Source: Desulfurivibrio dismutans (GTDB lineage: Bacteria > Desulfobacterota > Desulfobulbia > Desulfobulbales > Desulfurivibrionaceae). Taken from it: a stretch of 64,000 nt of DNA. Positions within the stretch are counted from its first letter, which is position 1, and each line of letters starts with the position of its first letter. The notes beneath the pieces were generated by a model. The model was not told where the DNA came from and made no database searches. It saw nothing but the letters and a program-made list of their open reading frames with translations. The stretch is from positions 124,001-188,000 of the forward strand of contig NZ_JARGDQ010000003.1 in NCBI RefSeq assembly GCF_029210385.1. Reading direction: 5' to 3'. Both the position numbers and the translations under genes were made by a program. Positions 45,141-53,611 of the stretch are shown one piece after another.

Positions 45141-46601
45141 ATGGCCCAAAAAACCGACAGTGCCGCGATTATTGCCGCCGGAGGGAGCGGTACCCGGATG
45201 GGCGGCGGAGTACCCAAGCAGTTTCTCGAACTGGCCGGGGTACCGCTTTTTGTGCACTGTGTGCGGGCCTTTGTCGCCGTGCCTGAAGTGGGCCGGGTGG
45301 TGGTGGTGGCCAGGAACGATTTTCTGGAAGCCGCCCGGCAAATGCTGGCCCGCCATGGCCTGACCGAGGTGCTGGTGGTGGCCGGCGGCGCCAGCCGCCA
45401 GGATTCGGTGGCCTGCGGCCTGCGGGCGCTGGCCGCTTTACCCGAACACTACGAACTGGTGGCGGTCCACGACGGGGCCCGGCCACTGGTCAGCCCGGAA
45501 CTGATCCGCCATTGCCTGGCGGCGGCCCGGCAACAGGGGGCGGCCATCGCCGCCGTGGCAGTGCGGGACACCCTTAAAAAGGCTGCCGCCGCCAAAAAAT
45601 TCACTTCCGCGGACGTCTCCCCTGCGCCAACCACGGACGATACCGCCGGACCAGCAACGGCCGATACCACCACCACACCCCTCACCCCCCCGAACTCGAC
45701 AACCACCGGCGCCCCGGCGCTTGATTCTCCGTCCCTGATCGACACCACCGTGGACCGCGACGGCCTGTGGCAGGCGCAAACCCCGCAGGTGGCCCGCTTC
45801 AACTTGCTGCAGCAGGCTTTGCATGCCGCCGTCGCCGACGGCTTCACCGGCACCGACGAGGCCTCGCTGCTGGAAAGAATCGGCTGCCCGGTGGCCCTGG
45901 TGGCCGGTTCGGCCACCAATCTCAAGATTACCACCCCGGAAGACCTGCCCCTGGCACAAGCCCTGCTGGCGGCCTACGAACAAACTGCTACTGACGGACA
46001 GGCCCACCTTGCCACCGCCCCGGCCAACCACCCCCAGGCAACCGGCGGCGACCGCCACTCTCGCTTATCCAGTACCTCCACGACTCAAACCAGCTCTGCC
46101 CAAGATGCTTCCGCCGGCACCCCGGACCTGCGTATCGGTCACGGCTACGATGTGCATCGGCTGGTGACTGGCCGCGACCTGATCTTGGGCGGCGTCAAAA
46201 TCGACCACCCCTTGGGCCTGCTGGGCCACTCCGACGCCGACGTACTCACCCACGCCCTCTGCGACGCCATCTTGGGCGCGATAGGGGCCGGCGACATCGG
46301 CCGCCATTTTCCCGACCACGACCCGCAGTTCAAAGGAATCAGCAGCCTCAAGCTGCTGGCCCGGGTCATGGAACAGGTACGGGCCAGGGGTGGCCGGCTG
46401 AGCAACGCCGACCTCACCATCATCGCGCAAAAACCCAAGCTGGCCGCTTATCTGCCGGCCATGCAGACCAACCTGGCCGCCGCCTGCGGGGTCTCCCAAA
46501 GCCAAATCAACCTTAAAGCCACCACCACCGAGGGCCTGGGCTTTGCCGGCCGCGAAGAAGGGATGGCCGCCCACGCCGTCGCCCTGGTAAACGCCCAGTA
46601 G
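45141..46601 (+). CDS. ispDF: Bifunctional IspD-IspF (MEP pathway)
   Basis: A 486-aa fusion catalysing two steps of the methylerythritol-phosphate isoprenoid pathway. The IspD domain (residues 6-280) has AAIIAAGGSGTRMGGGVPKQ for CTP binding and VAVHDGARPLVSPELI. The IspF domain (residues 329-486) has LRIGHGYDVHRL for the metal site, LLGHSDADVLTHALCDA and TTEGLGFAGREEGMAAHAV. A Thr/Pro/Ala-rich stretch of about 50 residues (150-200) splits the IspD domain, and a further low-complexity linker (285-328) joins the domains. The last codons and TAG stop are part of palindromic repeat copy 6. No strong ribosome binding site is seen. Confidence 0.94.
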   Translation: MAQKTDSAAIIAAGGSGTRMGGGVPKQFLELAGVPLFVHCVRAFVAVPEVGRVVVVARNDFLEAARQMLARHGLTEVLVVAGGASRQDSVACGLRALAALPEHYELVAVHDGARPLVSPELIRHCLAAARQQGAAIAAVAVRDTLKKAAAAKKFTSADVSPAPTTDDTAGPATADTTTTPLTPPNSTTTGAPALDSPSLIDTTVDRDGLWQAQTPQVARFNLLQQALHAAVADGFTGTDEASLLERIGCPVALVAGSATNLKITTPEDLPLAQALLAAYEQTATDGQAHLATAPANHPQATGGDRHSRLSSTSTTQTSSAQDASAGTPDLRIGHGYDVHRLVTGRDLILGGVKIDHPLGLLGHSDADVLTHALCDAILGAIGAGDIGRHFPDHDPQFKGISSLKLLARVMEQVRARGGRLSNADLTIIAQKPKLAAYLPAMQTNLAAACGVSQSQINLKATTTEGLGFAGREEGMAAHAVALVNAQ

Positions 46602-46693
46602 CACCGCCGAAAGCGGCGATCGGCCCGGCTTGCGTACCTGAGTACGCGGCGCCGGGCCGCTTGCCGCAACCTGCGGCACTACTGGGCGTTTAC
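46587..46693. repeat. Three-hairpin palindromic repeat, copy 6
   Basis: The best-formed copy. A perfect 15-bp outer stem (GTAAACGCCCAGTAG with CTACTGGGCGTTTAC) contains a GCCG-AAAG-CGGC hairpin. A central 8-bp stem, GGCCCGGC/GCCGGGCC, is capped by GCGTAC-CTGA-GTACGC, and a third hairpin is GCCGCA-ACC-TGCGGC. The left arm overlaps the last four codons and stop of ispDF. Confidence 0.92.
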
Positions 46694-46751
46694 TGGTGGC
46701 TACAGGAAAGAAATGGTTGTCACTTTAGCCAGAGATAAAATTGATTATTTT

Positions 46752-46784
46752 CTGCTTTAACCTTGATTTTTGCTTTTAAAGCAG
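46752..46784. promoter_or_regulatory. Inverted repeat upstream of hipB (putative operator)
   Basis: CTGCTTTAA and TTAAAGCAG are perfect 9-bp complements spaced by 15 nt, ending 10 bp before the hipB start. A nested palindrome TGCTTT-T-AAAGCA overlaps the right arm. HipB-type antitoxins bind such repeats to repress their own operon, so this is a likely autoregulatory site. Confidence 0.55.
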
Positions 46785-46793
46785 TTTACAATC

Positions 46794-47102
46794 ATGCTTA
46801 TGAACGAGAAGCATGAGAACTTTTTGCGGCAATTAGGGAAACTTTATCGCCGGTTGCGGATTGAGCACCAGCTGCGGCAGCGTGATGTGGCCGCCCGGCT
46901 GGGAGTTTCGGTGGACACGGTGCGGGCCGTTGAGCGGGGAAGCGGCTCGGTGGCAATAGAAACCTGGCTGGATCTGGCCGAACTGCTCGGGGCCGGCCGC
47001 CCGTGGGAGCAGTTGCTGCAGGTACCGGTGGACCCCTTTGCGGAGTACGACCGGAAGCAACAGGAAGAGGCATGGCTGGAAAAGGCGCGAGTAAGACGAT
47101 AG
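46794..47102 (+). CDS. HipB-like XRE-family antitoxin/regulator
   Basis: About 102 aa. An XRE-type helix-turn-helix (RIEHQLRQRDVAARLGVSVD then TVRAVERGSGSVAIETWLDL) covers residues 25-75. The ORF lies directly before a broken hipA-like gene and overlaps it, so it is the antitoxin half of a HipBA toxin-antitoxin pair whose toxin is now inactive. Start is either ATG 46794 or 46800; neither has a good ribosome binding site. The region upstream is AT-rich and contains an inverted-repeat operator. Confidence 0.75.
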   Translation: MLMNEKHENFLRQLGKLYRRLRIEHQLRQRDVAARLGVSVDTVRAVERGSGSVAIETWLDLAELLGAGRPWEQLLQVPVDPFAEYDRKQQEEAWLEKARVRR

Positions 47103-47684
47103 CCGACGAACTTCACCTTTACGTCCAGGCGGTGATGCCAGCGGGCGAGGTGGTTCCGGTGGGACGACTCCTGGGGCGCAACCTGGGAAAACCGGGCCGG
47201 AATTCACCGGCAACGCTTCGCCGAGGCCCATCTGTTGGCCGCCCTGGGTTGCAGCGGCCTGGGCCGCCTGCTATTTCTTGAAACGGAACAGCGGCGGAAA
47301 GCGGCGACAACCGACAACAGCATCGATTTTACCGCAATCACCCGGGCCATGCAGGAGGCGGCCTGGCATGAAAACGATCTCGACACCGAGGCGGCCGAAC
47401 TGCGCCACCTGCTGGCCTGCGGTAGCTCCGCCGGCGGAGCCCGGCCCAAAGTATTGACCAAAAAGGATGGCCGCCACTGGCTGGCAAAATTCAGTTCCAT
47501 CCGCGACCTCCACCCGGATCTTTTTGTTGCCCTGGAAGAGGCCGGAATGGAGCTGGCCGGACTGGCCGGCTTAGAGGTGCCGGCCATCGAGCGGACCACC
47601 AATGGAACATACCCGGGAGCTGCGGGCAAGTATCACCAGCAAAAGCCGTCTACTAACGCCGTAAATGCTCGGCGGTGCGGCTGA
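47072..47684 (+). pseudogene. HipA-like kinase toxin, frameshifted and truncated
   Basis: The first frame (from ATG 47072) reads ADELHLYVQAVMPAGEVVPV then GRLLGRNLG, the N-terminus of a HipA-type protein. Near 47170-47190 the frame shifts by one; the continuing frame reads WENRAGIHRQRFAEAHLLAA and then the HipA pattern GSSAGGARPKVLTKKDGRHW with LAKFSSIRDLHPDLFVALEE and LAGLAGLEVPAIE. Homology ends near 47590, far short of the kinase catalytic loop of a 400-aa HipA. The Lys-bearing ATP region is present but the catalytic Asp region is lost. Confidence 0.75.
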
Positions 47685-47688
47685 ACAT

Positions 47689-48228
47689 TTACGGCAGGTC
47701 GTAGCTGGCTTCCAGGTAGTGGATGGCGCCTTTGTTGGTGAGCTGGCTGGAGTAGAGGTGGAACTGGTTGACGGTGAACTCTTCGCTGCGGTAAAGGTTG
47801 TTGCCGGCCAGGAAGTTGCCCAGCCGGCTTTTGGGGGGCTGCTGCAGGCGGGCCACGGTTACATGGGGGGCGAACTTGCGTTTTTCCGGGTCCGCCAGGC
47901 CCTGGCGGACCAGCACATTTTCCACCTTGCGGTAAAGGGCGGCCACCGGCGCCGTGGGCTCCACCCCGGCCCAGAGAATGCGGGCCGGACCCCGGGGCGG
48001 GAAACAGCCAAACCCCTGCAGGTGCATGGTGAAAGGTTCGGCCCGGACATCGGCCAGGGCCTCCCGGATCTCGTAGAACCGGCCGCCATCCACCTCGCCG
48101 ATAAAGCGCAGGGTAAGATGCAGCTGGTCTTCGGGCAGCCAGCGGGCGCCGGGCAGGCCGAAACCCATGGCGGCCAGGCGGGCCGCCAGCTCCGGCGGCA
48201 GATCAATGGCGGTGAATAAACGATACAC
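47689..48228 (-). CDS. thpR: RNA 2',3'-cyclic phosphodiesterase (2H family)
   Basis: About 179 aa. Two HxT motifs of the 2H phosphoesterase fold are seen: LHLTLRFIGEVDGG around residue 40 and FAPHVTVARLQQPP around residue 125. The N-terminal RLFTAIDLPPELAARLA is typical of ThpR/LigT. The enzyme opens 2',3'-cyclic phosphates on RNA; its role in vivo is unclear. The start is uncertain: GTG at 48228 has GGAG 12 nt upstream, and a TTG six codons earlier (48246) is the alternative. It ends 5 bp from the end of the hipA remnant, tail to tail. Confidence 0.88.
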   Translation of the reverse strand: MYRLFTAIDLPPELAARLAAMGFGLPGARWLPEDQLHLTLRFIGEVDGGRFYEIREALADVRAEPFTMHLQGFGCFPPRGPARILWAGVEPTAPVAALYRKVENVLVRQGLADPEKRKFAPHVTVARLQQPPKSRLGNFLAGNNLYRSEEFTVNQFHLYSSQLTNKGAIHYLEASYDLP

Positions 48229-48325
48229 TATGAATTGACACTCCAACGGTTGATGATATAGTTCGCGCGAAACGTTGACAAACTTTTTAAAACACCGGCC
48301 CTAAGCATCCAGCCCATTCTGGCAC

Positions 48326-48434
48326 GTAACTGTTCAGCAGTGCCCCAGGTTGCGGTAAGCCAGGTCGGCGTAGCGTACATCAGGTACTCAAGCCGACCTG
48401 ATCGCCGCAAGATGGGGTGCTGCTGGACAGTTAC
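48326..48434. repeat. Three-hairpin palindromic repeat, copy 7
   Basis: A 109-bp element, GTAACTGTTCAGCAGTGCCC to GGGGTGCTGCTGGACAGTTAC. On the opposite strand it is almost identical to copy 9 over the whole length, including the outside flank with CCAG-N6-CTGG (48310-48322). It separates thpR from aroD. Confidence 0.9.
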
Positions 48435-48484
48435 ACCGGACCCGCATCATAAACCAATACAGGCACCGCCGACAACCATATGAC

Positions 48485-49204
48485 ATGACTACCGTAACTT
48501 CTTTAAGCCGACTTTGTGTCTCCATCGCCCGCCGCACCGTGGACGAAGCCTTGCCGGCCGCCACTGCGGCGGGCCGCACGGCGGACATGATCGAGATTCG
48601 CCTGGACGCCTTGCGCGACCGCAATACCGCCATGGCCGCCGTCAATTCACTGCCGGCGGCGGTGGCCACCCCCCTGCTCTTCACCAACCGCGCCGCCTGG
48701 GAGGGCGGGGAGGCCCGGGAGCCGGAGCAACAGCGCCTGGCCCCGCTGCTGGCCGCCCTGGCTGATAACCGGGCCTGGGTGGATATCGAACTGCGCACCG
48801 CCCCGGATTTGCGCCGGCAGGTCATCGCCGCCGCCCGCCGCGAGAGCGCCGACGACAGCCGGGTGATCGTCTCCTGGCACGATTTCGCCGCCACCCCCGA
48901 CGCCGCCACCCTGCGCGCCATCCTGCGGGAACAGCATGAAAGCGGCGCCGACGTGGGCAAGATGGTCACCATGGCCCGCTCCCCGCTGGATGTCCTGCGG
49001 GTACTGGCCCTGCAGGAACAGGCCGCCGAGCTGGATTTTCCGCTGATCGCCTTCTGCATGGGCGAAAGCGGCAAGATCAGCCGCCTGGCCACCTGCCTGC
49101 TGGGCGGCTTCATGACCTACGCCGCCGAGGACGACGGGGCGGCCACGGCCCCGGGCCAACTGCCGGCATCGACACTGCGGCAACTGGAACAACTGCTGCA
49201 GTAA
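48485..49204 (+). CDS. aroD: 3-dehydroquinate dehydratase, type I
   Basis: A 239-aa TIM-barrel enzyme removing water from 3-dehydroquinate in the shikimate pathway via a Schiff-base Lys. ADMIEIRLDALRD supplies the conserved Glu/Arg, VIVSWHDFAATPD the catalytic His, and ADVGKMVTMARSPLDVL the Schiff-base Lys. LIAFCMGESGKISRL follows near the C-terminus. The start ATG has no strong ribosome binding site. The stop TAA is the first codon of the adjacent palindromic repeat. It is part of an aroD-aroE-aroA run. Confidence 0.94.
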   Translation: MTTVTSLSRLCVSIARRTVDEALPAATAAGRTADMIEIRLDALRDRNTAMAAVNSLPAAVATPLLFTNRAAWEGGEAREPEQQRLAPLLAALADNRAWVDIELRTAPDLRRQVIAAARRESADDSRVIVSWHDFAATPDAATLRAILREQHESGADVGKMVTMARSPLDVLRVLALQEQAAELDFPLIAFCMGESGKISRLATCLLGGFMTYAAEDDGAATAPGQLPASTLRQLEQLLQ

Positions 49205-49304
49205 ACGTGCAGCACCAGCGAAAACGGCGACCGGCCTGGCTTGCGTATTGATGTGCGCGGTACCGGTCCACTTGCCGCAACCAGCGGCACCGCTGAACGT
49301 TTAC
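49201..49304. repeat. Three-hairpin palindromic repeat, copy 8
   Basis: A 104-bp element, GTAAACGTGCAGCACCAGCG to GGCACCGCTGAACGTTTAC. Inner parts include CGACCGGCCTGG/CCGGTCCACTTG and GCGTATTGATGTGCGC. It begins exactly at the aroD stop codon and fills most of the gap to aroE. Confidence 0.85.
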
Positions 49305-49439
49305 CGCCGGTTAAATCGGTAAATTATTGGCCATGATAAACCGTTACCCCAAAAAAATACCATGCGCCCGGCGGTGAAAGCGCTTTGCCCTGCTCCCGCC
49401 CTGCCTGGCGCGCAACCGCATTACATGGTAGAAACGCCT

Positions 49440-50246
49440 ATGAACATCAGCGGCCGCACCGAAGTTTACGGTATTATCGGCAACCCCGTCACCCACAGCC
49501 GCAGCCCGGCGCTGCACAACGCCGCTTTTGCCGCCACCGGGCTGGACAAGGTTTACGTTCCTCTACCGGCCCTGGACGGCGCCGCGGCGGTGGCCGCCAT
49601 CCGCGCCCTGGGTATTGCCGGAGCCAGCGTCACCATTCCCCACAAAGAGACGGTGATCCCCGAGCTGGACAGCGTCGACCCGGTGGCGGCCAAGATAGGC
49701 GCGGTAAACACCATTGTCCGCCGGGGCGACCAACTGCACGGCGCCAACACCGACTGGCTTGGCGCCAACCAGGCCCTGGGCGAGGCCCTGGAGCTGGCCG
49801 GCGCCCGGGTGCTGCTGCTGGGGGCCGGCGGCTCGGCCCGGGCCATCGGCTTTGGCCTGCTGGAAGCCGGGGCAATGGTAACCCTGGCCAGCCGCACCCC
49901 GGCCAAGGGGCAGGAACTGGCCCGCCAGCTGGGCTGTCCCTGGCGGCCCCTGGCGCAGGCCGCCAAGCAACCGGCCGACGCCCTGGTCAACGCCACCTCG
50001 GTGGGCATGGGACCCATGGCTGACCAGAGCCCGGTAGCGGCCGCCGCCCTGGCCAACTTTCCGGTGGTGATGGATATCGTTTATTCGCCGCTTGACACCC
50101 GGCTGCTGCGGGAAGCGGCGGCGGCGGGCTGCCGCTGCATCGACGGCCTGGCCATGCTGCTGTACCAGGGCGCGGCCCAGTTCACCATGTGGACCGGGCA
50201 GGAAGCGCCGGTTGAGGTGATGCGCCAGCAACTGTCGGCGCCGTAA
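49440..50246 (+). CDS. aroE: Shikimate dehydrogenase
   Basis: A 268-aa NADP-dependent enzyme reducing 3-dehydroshikimate to shikimate. The substrate-binding N-terminus VYGIIGNPVTHSRSPALHN, the Lys/Asp pair SVTIPHKETVIPELD and GANTDWLGANQAL are present. The NADP loop is LLLGAGGSARAIGFGLLEAG. The ATG giving MNISGRT is chosen from homology; ATG 49425 is an alternative five codons earlier, and neither has a clear ribosome binding site. It lies between aroD and aroA, with short hairpins in both gaps. Confidence 0.95.
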   Translation: MNISGRTEVYGIIGNPVTHSRSPALHNAAFAATGLDKVYVPLPALDGAAAVAAIRALGIAGASVTIPHKETVIPELDSVDPVAAKIGAVNTIVRRGDQLHGANTDWLGANQALGEALELAGARVLLLGAGGSARAIGFGLLEAGAMVTLASRTPAKGQELARQLGCPWRPLAQAAKQPADALVNATSVGMGPMADQSPVAAAALANFPVVMDIVYSPLDTRLLREAAAAGCRCIDGLAMLLYQGAAQFTMWTGQEAPVEVMRQQLSAP

Positions 50247-50370
50247 AAAGCGGCACCGACGGGGCACGTTTCGCCACTGCTTATTTTAGCATTACCGCTC
50301 AACACCTTTGGCGGGGTTCTGCGAGACTGTCAAAAATGATGAATCCGGAAAAAGTCCGCCCATGGGCGCC

Positions 50371-50396
50371 TTGATGATTTCTTGCGAAGTCATCAA
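50371..50396. repeat. 11-bp-arm hairpin, copy B (aroE-aroA gap)
   Basis: TTGATGATTTC and GAAGTCATCAA pair around TTGC with one wobble. The preceding CATGGGCGC is shared with the copy at 29032-29057. The rest of the 234-bp gap shows nothing else. Confidence 0.7.
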
Positions 50397-50480
50397 AAAT
50401 TGAACAACCAGACCTAAACGCTACCGGCGGTTGGCCCTGGTCAACGGCTGCAACCAGATAATTCAAAAAAGGCACCACCC

Positions 50481-51770
50481 ATGAGCGACCCGAAAGCTTG
50501 GCAGGAAATCACCCCCTCCGGTCCCATTACCGCCACCGTGGCGGTACCCGGCTCTAAAAGCATCACCCAACGGGCCCTGATCGCCGCCGCCCTGGCCAAG
50601 GGGGAAAGCTTCCTGCACGGGCCGCTGGCCAGCGAGGACACCGACTACACCACCAAGGCCCTGCAGGCCATGGGCATGACCATCGACCCCGGGGGCGAAA
50701 AGTGGCGGATCTTCGGCCAGGGCGGGCTGGTGGCGCCGCCGGCCACCGAGATCTACCTGGGCAACAACGGCACCGCCACCCGTTTTCTTACCTCGGTGGC
50801 GGCCCTGGGGCAGGGAATCTTCCTGATCAACGGTGACGAGCGGATGCAGCAGCGCCCCATCGAACCCCTGCTCCAGGCCCTGCGGGGCTGGGGGGTGCAA
50901 ATCCGCAGCATCCACGGCACCGGCTGCCCGCCCCTGGAGATCCAGGCCGATGGCCTGGCCGGCGGCCCCACCGTGCTGCCGGAGGGCAAGAGCAGCCAGT
51001 ACCTCTCCTCACTGCTGCTGGTCTCGCCCTACGCCCGCCAACCCGCCGAACTCAAGGTCGAAGGCGAGGTGCTCTCCAAGCCCTACGTGGTGATGACTTT
51101 GGCGGTGATGCGGGAGTTCGGCATCGAGGTGGAAGCCGCCCCGGAACTCAATTATTTCAAAATCCCCCGGGGGGGTTACCGGGCCCGGGAATACCGGGTG
51201 GAAGGCGACGCCTCCAGCGCCTCTTACTTCTGGGCCGCCGCCGCGGTTACCGGCGGCCAGGTGACGGTGACCAACGTGCCCTTCCCCTCGCTGCAGGGCG
51301 ATGCGGTGCTGGTGGATATTTTCGAAAAAATGGGCTGCCGGGTGGAACGCAACCATTCGGGCATCAGCGTGGCGGCCCCCGAGGAGTTGCAGGGGGTGGA
51401 GGTGGACATGGGCGACTGCCCGGACGTGGTGCCCACCCTGGCGGTGGTGGCGGCCCTGGCCCGGGGCCGCACCCGGATCAACAACATCGCCCACCTGCGG
51501 ATCAAGGAATGCGACCGGCTGGGGGTCATGGCCGCCGAACTGGCCAAGCTGGGGGTCAAAACCGAGGAAGGCCCGGACTACCTGGTAATCGAAGGCCGGG
51601 GCCGCCAACACAACTACCAGGGGGCGGAGATCGCCACCCACAACGACCACCGCATCGCCATGAGTTTTGCCGTCGCCGGCCTGGCCATTCCCGGCATGGT
51701 GGTGGAAAACCCCGGCTGCGTGGCCAAATCCTTCCCCGATTTCTGGCAGCGCTTTGCTGCTATCGGGTAA
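50481..51770 (+). CDS. aroA: 3-phosphoshikimate 1-carboxyvinyltransferase (EPSP synthase)
   Basis: A 429-aa two-domain enzyme joining PEP to shikimate 3-phosphate, the target of glyphosate. N-terminal VAVPGSKSITQRALIAAALA carries the conserved Lys and Arg, and YLGNNGTATRFLTSVAAL is the phosphate-binding loop. The C-terminal domain has GDCPDVVPTLAVVAALARG with the catalytic Asp, and AHLRIKECDRLGVMAAEL with THNDHRIAMSFAVAGL. Length is normal. The gene ends 3 bp from the convergent pgi gene. Confidence 0.96.
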   Translation: MSDPKAWQEITPSGPITATVAVPGSKSITQRALIAAALAKGESFLHGPLASEDTDYTTKALQAMGMTIDPGGEKWRIFGQGGLVAPPATEIYLGNNGTATRFLTSVAALGQGIFLINGDERMQQRPIEPLLQALRGWGVQIRSIHGTGCPPLEIQADGLAGGPTVLPEGKSSQYLSSLLLVSPYARQPAELKVEGEVLSKPYVVMTLAVMREFGIEVEAAPELNYFKIPRGGYRAREYRVEGDASSASYFWAAAAVTGGQVTVTNVPFPSLQGDAVLVDIFEKMGCRVERNHSGISVAAPEELQGVEVDMGDCPDVVPTLAVVAALARGRTRINNIAHLRIKECDRLGVMAAELAKLGVKTEEGPDYLVIEGRGRQHNYQGAEIATHNDHRIAMSFAVAGLAIPGMVVENPGCVAKSFPDFWQRFAAIG

Positions 51771-51773
51771 CCA

Positions 51774-53390
51774 CTACAACCCGGCGTTTTGCAACAGCGC
51801 CCGACCCACCGGGTCATCGGGCGGGGTCTCGCTGCGGCGGCGGGCTGCGAACTGCTCCAGCAGGCGGTTGGCCAGCCGTTTACCCAGTTGCACCCCTTCC
51901 TGATCGAATGAGTTGATGTTCCACATAAAGCCCTGGAAGACCACCTTGGCCTCATACAGGGCCAGCAGGGCCCCCATCCGTTCCGGGGTCAGGCGGTCGG
52001 CCAGCAGGATGCTGCTGGGGCGGTTGCCGGGGAAACGGCGGTTGGGGTTGGGATCGTCCTGACCCACCGCCAAGGCCAGGGACTGGGCCAACAGGTTGGC
52101 CAGCAGCTTTTCCTGGGCGGTGGTTTCCTGGATCTCCAAATCCTGGCCGTACTGGCTTTGGCGGAAACCGATAAACTCCGCCGGCGCCTGACCGGTGCCC
52201 TGATGCAGCAACTGGTAGAAGGCGTGCTGACCGTTGGTGCCCGGCTCACCCCAGACGATGGGGCCGCTGTCCCAGCTAAGCGGCTGGCCGCGCCGGTCGA
52301 TGGACTTGCCGTTGCTCTCCATGTCCAACTGCTGCAGGTGGGCGGCAAAACGCACCAGGGCCTGGCTGTAGGGCAGCACCGCCAGGCTTTGATGGCCCAG
52401 GAAGTTGCGGTTCCAAACACCCAGCAGGGCCAGCAGCAGGGCCGGATTTTTCAGGATATCCGGTTCCATGGCCGCCTCATCGGCGGCATGGGCCCCTTGC
52501 AGGATCTCCAGCACCCGCTCGTAACCCAAGGCGAAACCCAGCATCACCAGACCCACCATGGAAGTGGCGCTGTAGCGGCCGCCGATGTAGTCGAACATGT
52601 AAAAGGAGCGCAGGTAGTTGGCGGGGTTGTCCATGGGGCTGCCCTGGCCGGTGACCGCCACGAAATAGGCGTTGGGGTCCAGCCCCGCCTGCCGGTAGGC
52701 CCGGCGCACCAATTCCTCGTTGGCCAGGGTTTCCAGGGTGGTGCCGCTTTTGGAGACCACGTTGACCAGGGTGCGCGACAGATCCATCTCTTGCAGCACC
52801 CGAGCGGCGTCATCGGGATCGACATTGCTGATGAACTCCACCCGGCGGTCCGGGCGAGCGTAGGCCTGCAGGGCCAGGTAGAGGGCCCGGGGGCCGAGGT
52901 CGGAGCCGCCGATGCCCACCTGGATCATGCCGGTAAAAGGCTCACCACCGGGGGTGGTCAGCCGCCCCTCATCGAGATCGGCCAGAAAGTGCCGCAGTTT
53001 ATCCAATTCCGCTTTGGCCTGGGCGGTGGCCTGCGGTTCGGCGGGTGGATCGCGGAAAATATCCCGGCAGCTGCAGTGCAGCACCTGGCGCTCCTCGCTG
53101 GCAAAGCCGGCGATCTTATTAAATACCGCGCCCCGGCGCAGGGCGGCAAACTGCTCCACCACCCGGACCTCGTCGGCCAGTTCCTGCAGCGCCGCCAGCC
53201 CCGACTCATCCACCCGCTGGCCAAAAAAGAGCAACTCAAAGCCGCTGCCGGCCGCCCGACAGGCGGCGATCCGCTCCGGGCTCATCACCCCGGAGGCCCT
53301 GAGATTGAAGGGCTCGGTGGCAAGCGCCTGCAGTTTTGCACAAGCTTTATGGGACGTAAAATCGACAAAATATTCGTCTGCACCAACCAT
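51774..53390 (-). CDS. pgi: Glucose-6-phosphate isomerase
   Basis: About 538 aa. PGI signature 1-like FISNVDPDDAARVLQEMDLS, followed by TLVNVVSKSGTTLETLANEE, and signature 2 IVWGEPGTNGQHAFYQLLHQ near residue 375 identify it. The conserved Lys/His catalytic region is FQGFMWNINSFDQEGVQLGK near the C-terminus. It interconverts glucose 6-phosphate and fructose 6-phosphate, linking zwf to glycolysis. The start MVGADEYF is chosen because AAAGGAG lies five nt upstream; an ATG ten codons earlier is weak. It converges with aroA. Confidence 0.95.
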   Translation of the reverse strand: MVGADEYFVDFTSHKACAKLQALATEPFNLRASGVMSPERIAACRAAGSGFELLFFGQRVDESGLAALQELADEVRVVEQFAALRRGAVFNKIAGFASEERQVLHCSCRDIFRDPPAEPQATAQAKAELDKLRHFLADLDEGRLTTPGGEPFTGMIQVGIGGSDLGPRALYLALQAYARPDRRVEFISNVDPDDAARVLQEMDLSRTLVNVVSKSGTTLETLANEELVRRAYRQAGLDPNAYFVAVTGQGSPMDNPANYLRSFYMFDYIGGRYSATSMVGLVMLGFALGYERVLEILQGAHAADEAAMEPDILKNPALLLALLGVWNRNFLGHQSLAVLPYSQALVRFAAHLQQLDMESNGKSIDRRGQPLSWDSGPIVWGEPGTNGQHAFYQLLHQGTGQAPAEFIGFRQSQYGQDLEIQETTAQEKLLANLLAQSLALAVGQDDPNPNRRFPGNRPSSILLADRLTPERMGALLALYEAKVVFQGFMWNINSFDQEGVQLGKRLANRLLEQFAARRRSETPPDDPVGRALLQNAGL

Positions 53391-53557
53391 CTTTTCTCCT
53401 TTAACCATTATGGGCGACACGAGCCGGCAACGGCCCCGCCTGCTTACGCCGCCTGGCGCCTTTCTCCTTGCCCCAAGGTTCCTTTTTTGCTAGAAAGTTA
53501 ATTAATCACAAAGGGTTGCTCTTGCCGTTTTCGCACTTAGCAAGCACTTAAGTCAAG

Positions 53558-53601
53558 AACCGGTTGCGACCGATAGTAAAAAATATCGGTTTCAACCGGT
53601 T
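53558..53601 (+). promoter_or_regulatory. Leader stem-loop just before the J-domain gene
   Basis: AACCGGTTG pairs with CAACCGGTT, and an inner CCGATA pairs with TATCGG, around an A-rich loop (GTAAAAAA). The stem ends one base before GGAG, the ribosome binding site of the J-domain gene at 53612. It could gate translation (for example by temperature), or belong to a transcription factor site. Confidence 0.5.
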
Positions 53602-53611
53602 GGAGCCAGGC

